Part shown: in pieces, positions 7,174 through 9,929 of the stretch
Position numbering within the stretch: position 1 is the first letter of the stretch
Layout: each line of letters begins with the position of its first letter
Notes under the pieces: model-generated
The model's database searches: none
What the model was told of the DNA's origin: nothing
Seen by the model: only the letters and a program-made list of their open reading frames with translations
Source of the DNA: an uncultured Mucilaginibacter sp.
Lineage (GTDB): Bacteria > Bacteroidota > Bacteroidia > Sphingobacteriales > Sphingobacteriaceae
Direction of reading: 5' to 3'
DNA length: 9,929 bases
Assembly: GCA_946479225.1 (NCBI GenBank)
Contig: CAMLFI010000062.1
Coordinates: 1-9,929, forward strand
Position numbers and translations under genes: made by a program

Positions 7174-8184
7174 ATGATCAATGTAGCATTAATCGGCGCT
7201 GGAAAAATGGGTATATCTCACTTGTCAATTCTTGGCGCGCACCCAGATGTGGAAGTAGTTGGTGTTTGCGATACGTCAAAAATGGTGAATGATTTCCTAA
7301 CTAAATATGGAAAATTTAAATGTTTCACAGATTACCAGAAAATGATAGATGAGGTACAACCGCAGGCTGTTGTTGTAGCGGTACCTACCAAGTTTCATTA
7401 TACGGTAATTAAATATCTACTCGAAAGAAAAATAAGCGTTTTTGTTGAAAAGCCATTTTGCTTAAGTGCCGAGCAGGGGAAGGAGTTATTCGAACTTGCA
7501 GCCACCCAAAATGTAGTAAATCAAGTTGGGTATCACAACAAATTTATCGGGACATTTAGTGAAGTTAAACGTATTGTGAATAGTGGTGCATTGGGCGAGA
7601 TCTATCATTTTGTGGGTGAGGCCTATGGCCCGGTAGTTGTTAAACCTAAGCAAGATACCTGGCGTTCCGATCCGTCTGAAGGAGGAGGATGTTTATTGGA
7701 TTATGCATCGCACGTTATAGATCTGATAAATGATCTACTGTCACCGGTAAGCGGTGTAAAAGGGAGTTTGCTCAAATCCATATATTCAAACAAAGTTGAA
7801 GACGCAGTTTACTCACTTTTAGAATTGTCTAATGGCGTTTCGGGCGTTTTGTCAGTCAATTGGAGCGACGACACTTATAGAAAAATGTCAACAACCGTAA
7901 CTATTGCGGGTACAAAAGGAAAAATTGTATCAGACGCTAATGAACTAAAAGTGTTTTTAAAAGACGGTGCCAGTTTAAAAGGATATTCGAAAGGTTGGAA
8001 TCTAAGTTACATAACCGATCTTACCTCAGAGGTTGATTTTTACTTACGCGGCGAAGAATATTCTGCTCAAATGGACTACTTCATAAAAGCAGTAGCCGGC
8101 AGTGTTCCAAATTCAATAAATACATTTCAAAGCGCCTGGTATACAGATAATGCTATTGAATTGATTAAAAAAAGCTCAAAATAA
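7174..8184 (+). CDS. Gfo/Idh/MocA family NAD(P)-dependent sugar oxidoreductase
   Basis: This 336-residue dehydrogenase likely oxidises or reduces a sugar or sugar nucleotide in the cytoplasm. The N-terminal Rossmann fold is plain: VALIGAGKMG (residues 4-13), then an acidic/cofactor-selecting strand end at GVCDTSK (30-36). VEKPF (91-95) carries the family catalytic lysine K93. The C-terminal alpha/beta domain includes GGCLLDYASHVIDL (171-184), in which D176 and H180 fill the family DxxxH active-site positions. It is of normal length and all key residues are present. Substrate cannot be read from sequence; in polysaccharide loci such enzymes act as UDP-sugar 3-dehydrogenases, ketoreductases or similar. 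The next gene starts 4 bases after its stop, so the two are very likely co-transcribed and may act on the same compound. The ATG at 7174 follows an A-rich leader with no Shine-Dalgarno site. Confidence 0.9.
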   Translation: MINVALIGAGKMGISHLSILGAHPDVEVVGVCDTSKMVNDFLTKYGKFKCFTDYQKMIDEVQPQAVVVAVPTKFHYTVIKYLLERKISVFVEKPFCLSAEQGKELFELAATQNVVNQVGYHNKFIGTFSEVKRIVNSGALGEIYHFVGEAYGPVVVKPKQDTWRSDPSEGGGCLLDYASHVIDLINDLLSPVSGVKGSLLKSIYSNKVEDAVYSLLELSNGVSGVLSVNWSDDTYRKMSTTVTIAGTKGKIVSDANELKVFLKDGASLKGYSKGWNLSYITDLTSEVDFYLRGEEYSAQMDYFIKAVAGSVPNSINTFQSAWYTDNAIELIKKSSK

Positions 8185-8188
8185 ATTA

Positions 8189-9058
8189 ATGATGGAAAGA
8201 ATTCTGTTTGGTGATAATCAATTTTTTGCAGTTAACCATATTTCTGATGAAAAATCAAGAGCGCAGTCTATCAAATTCAGAGAAGATAGTGCAATAGTAA
8301 AAACGCTTGACGATGCGCGTTCATTAGGGATAAATACATTTATGTGTACAACACATGATCGTATTGCCAATATTTGCGATATCGTAAGGAGTGAACCTGA
8401 AAAATACAAAGATTTTAAAATATTTCCGTGCATGCCCTATGCACATAAATATGCAAATGCTGTAACTGAATTGGGTATAGCGGGAACAATTAAGCAATAT
8501 GTGCCCGGCAATTTATTTGGTACAATGTTTAAAGGCGGGATGGCTTTTTTATCAAAAGACTATTTATCAATAATGGAGCTATTGGTTGATGCTGAGATGA
8601 AAATGTTCAAAGGAATTAATACCCCTGTTATATTTCTTCAAAACGTTATTACTGATTTATTTCTCGGTCTAGGAGCTAACGAAATTCTTATTGAATTTAG
8701 CAAGTACATAGAAAAAAAATACAATGCTGAGGCTGGTTTTATTACAATGAATATGCCTAAGCTTTTGGATGTATTAGAAAATGGGGGCGTTAAGAATCCT
8801 ATTATATGCTCTTCTATAAACAAAGTAGGATTTAGAATGTCAGGGGGGAGAGACATTTATGAAAAAACATTAAAAACACGAAAATTCAGAGCTATTGCTA
8901 TGCAGGTTTTAGGAGGTGGAGCAATAGCACCGAAAGAGGCTCTTGAGTATGTTTGCCAACTGCCAAATATCGAATCAATTTTATTTGGAGCTTCGTCGAA
9001 GGCGAACATTGAAAATACAGTAGAAACTATTCATCATTTTGACTCAATAAAAGCTTAA
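8189..9058 (+). CDS. Unknown protein, aldo/keto-reductase-like (TIM-barrel) C-terminus
   Basis: A 289-residue soluble protein that I do not recognise as a characterised family. It opens with ILFGDNQFFAVNHIS (residues 5-19) and has LDDARSLGINTFMCTTHDR (40-58), which resembles a barrel strand-helix-strand with a possible phosphate or substrate loop. There is a glycine-rich LGGGAIAPKEAL (241-252) and the ending SILFGASSKANIENTVETI (263-281). That last stretch resembles the C-terminal cofactor segment of aldo/keto reductases ('GASS...ieN'), so a TIM-barrel fold is likely. However, the usual Asp-Tyr-Lys-His active-site set is not evident, so activity may differ or be lost. No signal peptide or membrane segment is visible. 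It follows the Gfo/Idh/MocA gene by 4 bases, which points to a shared sugar-modifying task. ATG codons at 8189 and 8192 are both possible starts. A gap of 64 bases and a putative promoter separate it from gmd. Confidence 0.82.
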   Translation: MMERILFGDNQFFAVNHISDEKSRAQSIKFREDSAIVKTLDDARSLGINTFMCTTHDRIANICDIVRSEPEKYKDFKIFPCMPYAHKYANAVTELGIAGTIKQYVPGNLFGTMFKGGMAFLSKDYLSIMELLVDAEMKMFKGINTPVIFLQNVITDLFLGLGANEILIEFSKYIEKKYNAEAGFITMNMPKLLDVLENGGVKNPIICSSINKVGFRMSGGRDIYEKTLKTRKFRAIAMQVLGGGAIAPKEALEYVCQLPNIESILFGASSKANIENTVETIHHFDSIKA

Positions 9059-9072
9059 TGAGTGCAACTGCG

Positions 9073-9080
9073 TATCTTTG
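9073..9080 (+). promoter_or_regulatory. Putative Bacteroidota -7 promoter box before gmd
   Basis: TATCTTTG is an exact match to the Bacteroidota primary-sigma -7 consensus TAnnTTTG, lying 42 bases before the gmd ATG in the 64-base gap. No good -33 TTTG or TTG was found at the usual 19-21 base spacing; the nearest TTTG (9038-9041) is too far. A TTGACA (9089-9094) also occurs but its spacing to TATAAA is only 14 bases, so it is less likely. If real, gmd would have its own promoter as well as any read-through from upstream. Confidence 0.38.
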
Positions 9081-9122
9081 ATATTGTATTGACATTCTAA
9101 GTATTATTTATAAATAGGTTTT

Positions 9123-9929
9123 ATGACAAATAAAATAGCTTTAATAACTGGTGTAACAGGCCAGGATGGCGCTTACCTTACAGAGTTATTGATATCTAAA
9201 GGGTATGAAGTTCATGGCATAAAACGGAGAAGCTCACTTTTTAATACTGATAGAATCGATCATTTATATCAAGATCCTCATGATAGTAATATAAACTTGG
9301 TTCTTCATTACGGAGATTTAAGTGATAGTACTAATTTAATACGCATCATCCAACAGGTTCAACCTGATGAAATTTATAATCTGGGCGCTATGTCTCATGT
9401 TAAGGTCAGCTTTGACACGCCCGAGTACACTGCCAACGCCGATGGTATAGGTACTTTACGCTTACTGGAAGCAATCCGTATATTAGGTTTAGAGAAGAAG
9501 ACAAAGATTTATCAGGCTTCAACTTCAGAACTGTATGGTTTGGTTCAAGCGGTTCCTCAGTCAGAAACTACTCCGTTCTATCCTCGATCTCCTTATGCGG
9601 TGGCAAAGATGTATGCTTATTGGATAACTGTAAATTACCGCGAGGCCTATGGTATATATGCTTGCAATGGAATTTTATTTAATCATGAAAGCCCATTGCG
9701 CGGCGAAACCTTCGTAACCCGTAAAATTACCAGGGCCGCAGCTAAAATAGCTATGGGATTGCAGGATAAATTGTATTTAGGAAATCTTGACGCCCAACGT
9801 GATTGGGGTCACGCCAAAGATTATGTAGAGGCCATGTATTTAATTTTGCAGCAAGAAGTTGCAGAGGATTATGTGATAGCTACAGGTGTTACTACCCGTG
9901 TGAGAGAGTTTGTGAGGTTAGCATTTGCC
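9123..9929 (+). CDS. gmd: GDP-mannose 4,6-dehydratase, 5' part (truncated by window end)
   Basis: Gmd converts GDP-D-mannose to GDP-4-keto-6-deoxy-D-mannose using tightly bound NADP, the entry to GDP-L-fucose, GDP-D-rhamnose and related sugars. The first 269 codons are present and the frame is open to the last base; complete Gmd proteins have about 370 residues, so roughly 100 are missing. The extended short-chain dehydrogenase motif GVTGQDG (residues 10-16) is present. The active site is intact: T134 and E136 in STSELYG, with Y158 and K162 in SPYAVAK. The substrate and tetramer regions NLGAMSHV (86-93) and [20 protein letters not shown] (186-205) are canonical and close to E. coli Gmd. A GDP-heptose 4,6-dehydratase (DmhA type) is the main alternative given the heptose cassette, but the strict Gmd signature argues against it. 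A reductase/epimerase such as fcl is expected just downstream. Confidence 0.95.
   Translation, partial: MTNKIALITGVTGQDGAYLTELLISKGYEVHGIKRRSSLFNTDRIDHLYQDPHDSNINLVLHYGDLSDSTNLIRIIQQVQPDEIYNLGAMSHVKVSFDTPEYTANADGIGTLRLLEAIRILGLEKKTKIYQASTSELYGLVQAVPQSETTPFYPRSPYAVAKMYAYWITVNYREAYGIYACNGILFNHESPLRGETFVTRKITRAAAKIAMGLQDKLYLGNLDAQRDWGHAKDYVEAMYLILQQEVAEDYVIATGVTTRVREFVRLAFA

Noticed and set aside
8218..8856. Antisense open frames within the gene at 8189-9058
   Set aside because: They lie fully inside a well-formed plus-strand gene and show no domain features.

Overview
The window looks like part of a surface- or exo-polysaccharide biosynthesis locus from a member of the Bacteroidota, probably a soil or freshwater Sphingobacteriales-type organism such as a Mucilaginibacter or Pedobacter relative. 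The taxonomic inference rests on four things seen here: AT-rich DNA with A/T-rich leaders and no clear Shine-Dalgarno sites, an exact TAnnTTTG promoter box before the last gene, a secreted protein whose signal peptide ends in the common 'LA|Q' form, and protein styles typical of that phylum. No sequence comparison was run, so the genus is a guess.

Layout. (1) A family-4 glycosyltransferase gene lies on the minus strand (11-1132) and is divergent from everything else. (2) After a 183-base AT-rich divergent spacer comes a compact four-gene plus-strand cassette (1316-4163), hddA-gmhA-hddC-gmhB, with a 10-base gap, a 1-base overlap and a 14-base overlap. (3) A secreted beta-helix protein follows (4247-5821) that looks like glycoside hydrolase family 49 (dextranase/isopullulanase type). 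(4) A spacer holds a possible 32-codon membrane peptide, joined to the hydrolase stop by ATGA, and a perfect 34-base AT-rich palindrome. (5) A DUF1972-type glycosyltransferase (6048-7139) is followed by a Gfo/Idh/MocA oxidoreductase (7174-8184) and a 289-residue protein of unknown function with an aldo/keto-reductase-like tail (8189-9058). (6) The 5' 269 codons of gmd, GDP-mannose 4,6-dehydratase, run off the right edge.

How the genes work together. The hddA-gmhA-hddC-gmhB set is the complete known route from sedoheptulose 7-phosphate to GDP-D-glycero-alpha-D-manno-heptose: GmhA isomerises, HddA phosphorylates at C1, GmhB removes the C7 phosphate and HddC adds GMP. Gmd makes GDP-4-keto-6-deoxy-mannose, the precursor of GDP-fucose or GDP-rhamnose. 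The two glycosyltransferases would add sugars to the glycan. The oxidoreductase and its unknown partner probably make or modify a further sugar. The secreted hydrolase may trim or release the cell's own polymer.

No tRNA, rRNA, CRISPR, insertion sequence or phage element was seen. No stretch over 300 bases lacks a gene. The least explained items are the GH49-like enzyme in a biosynthetic setting, the 289-residue unknown protein, the ATGA-coupled mini-ORF and the palindrome.
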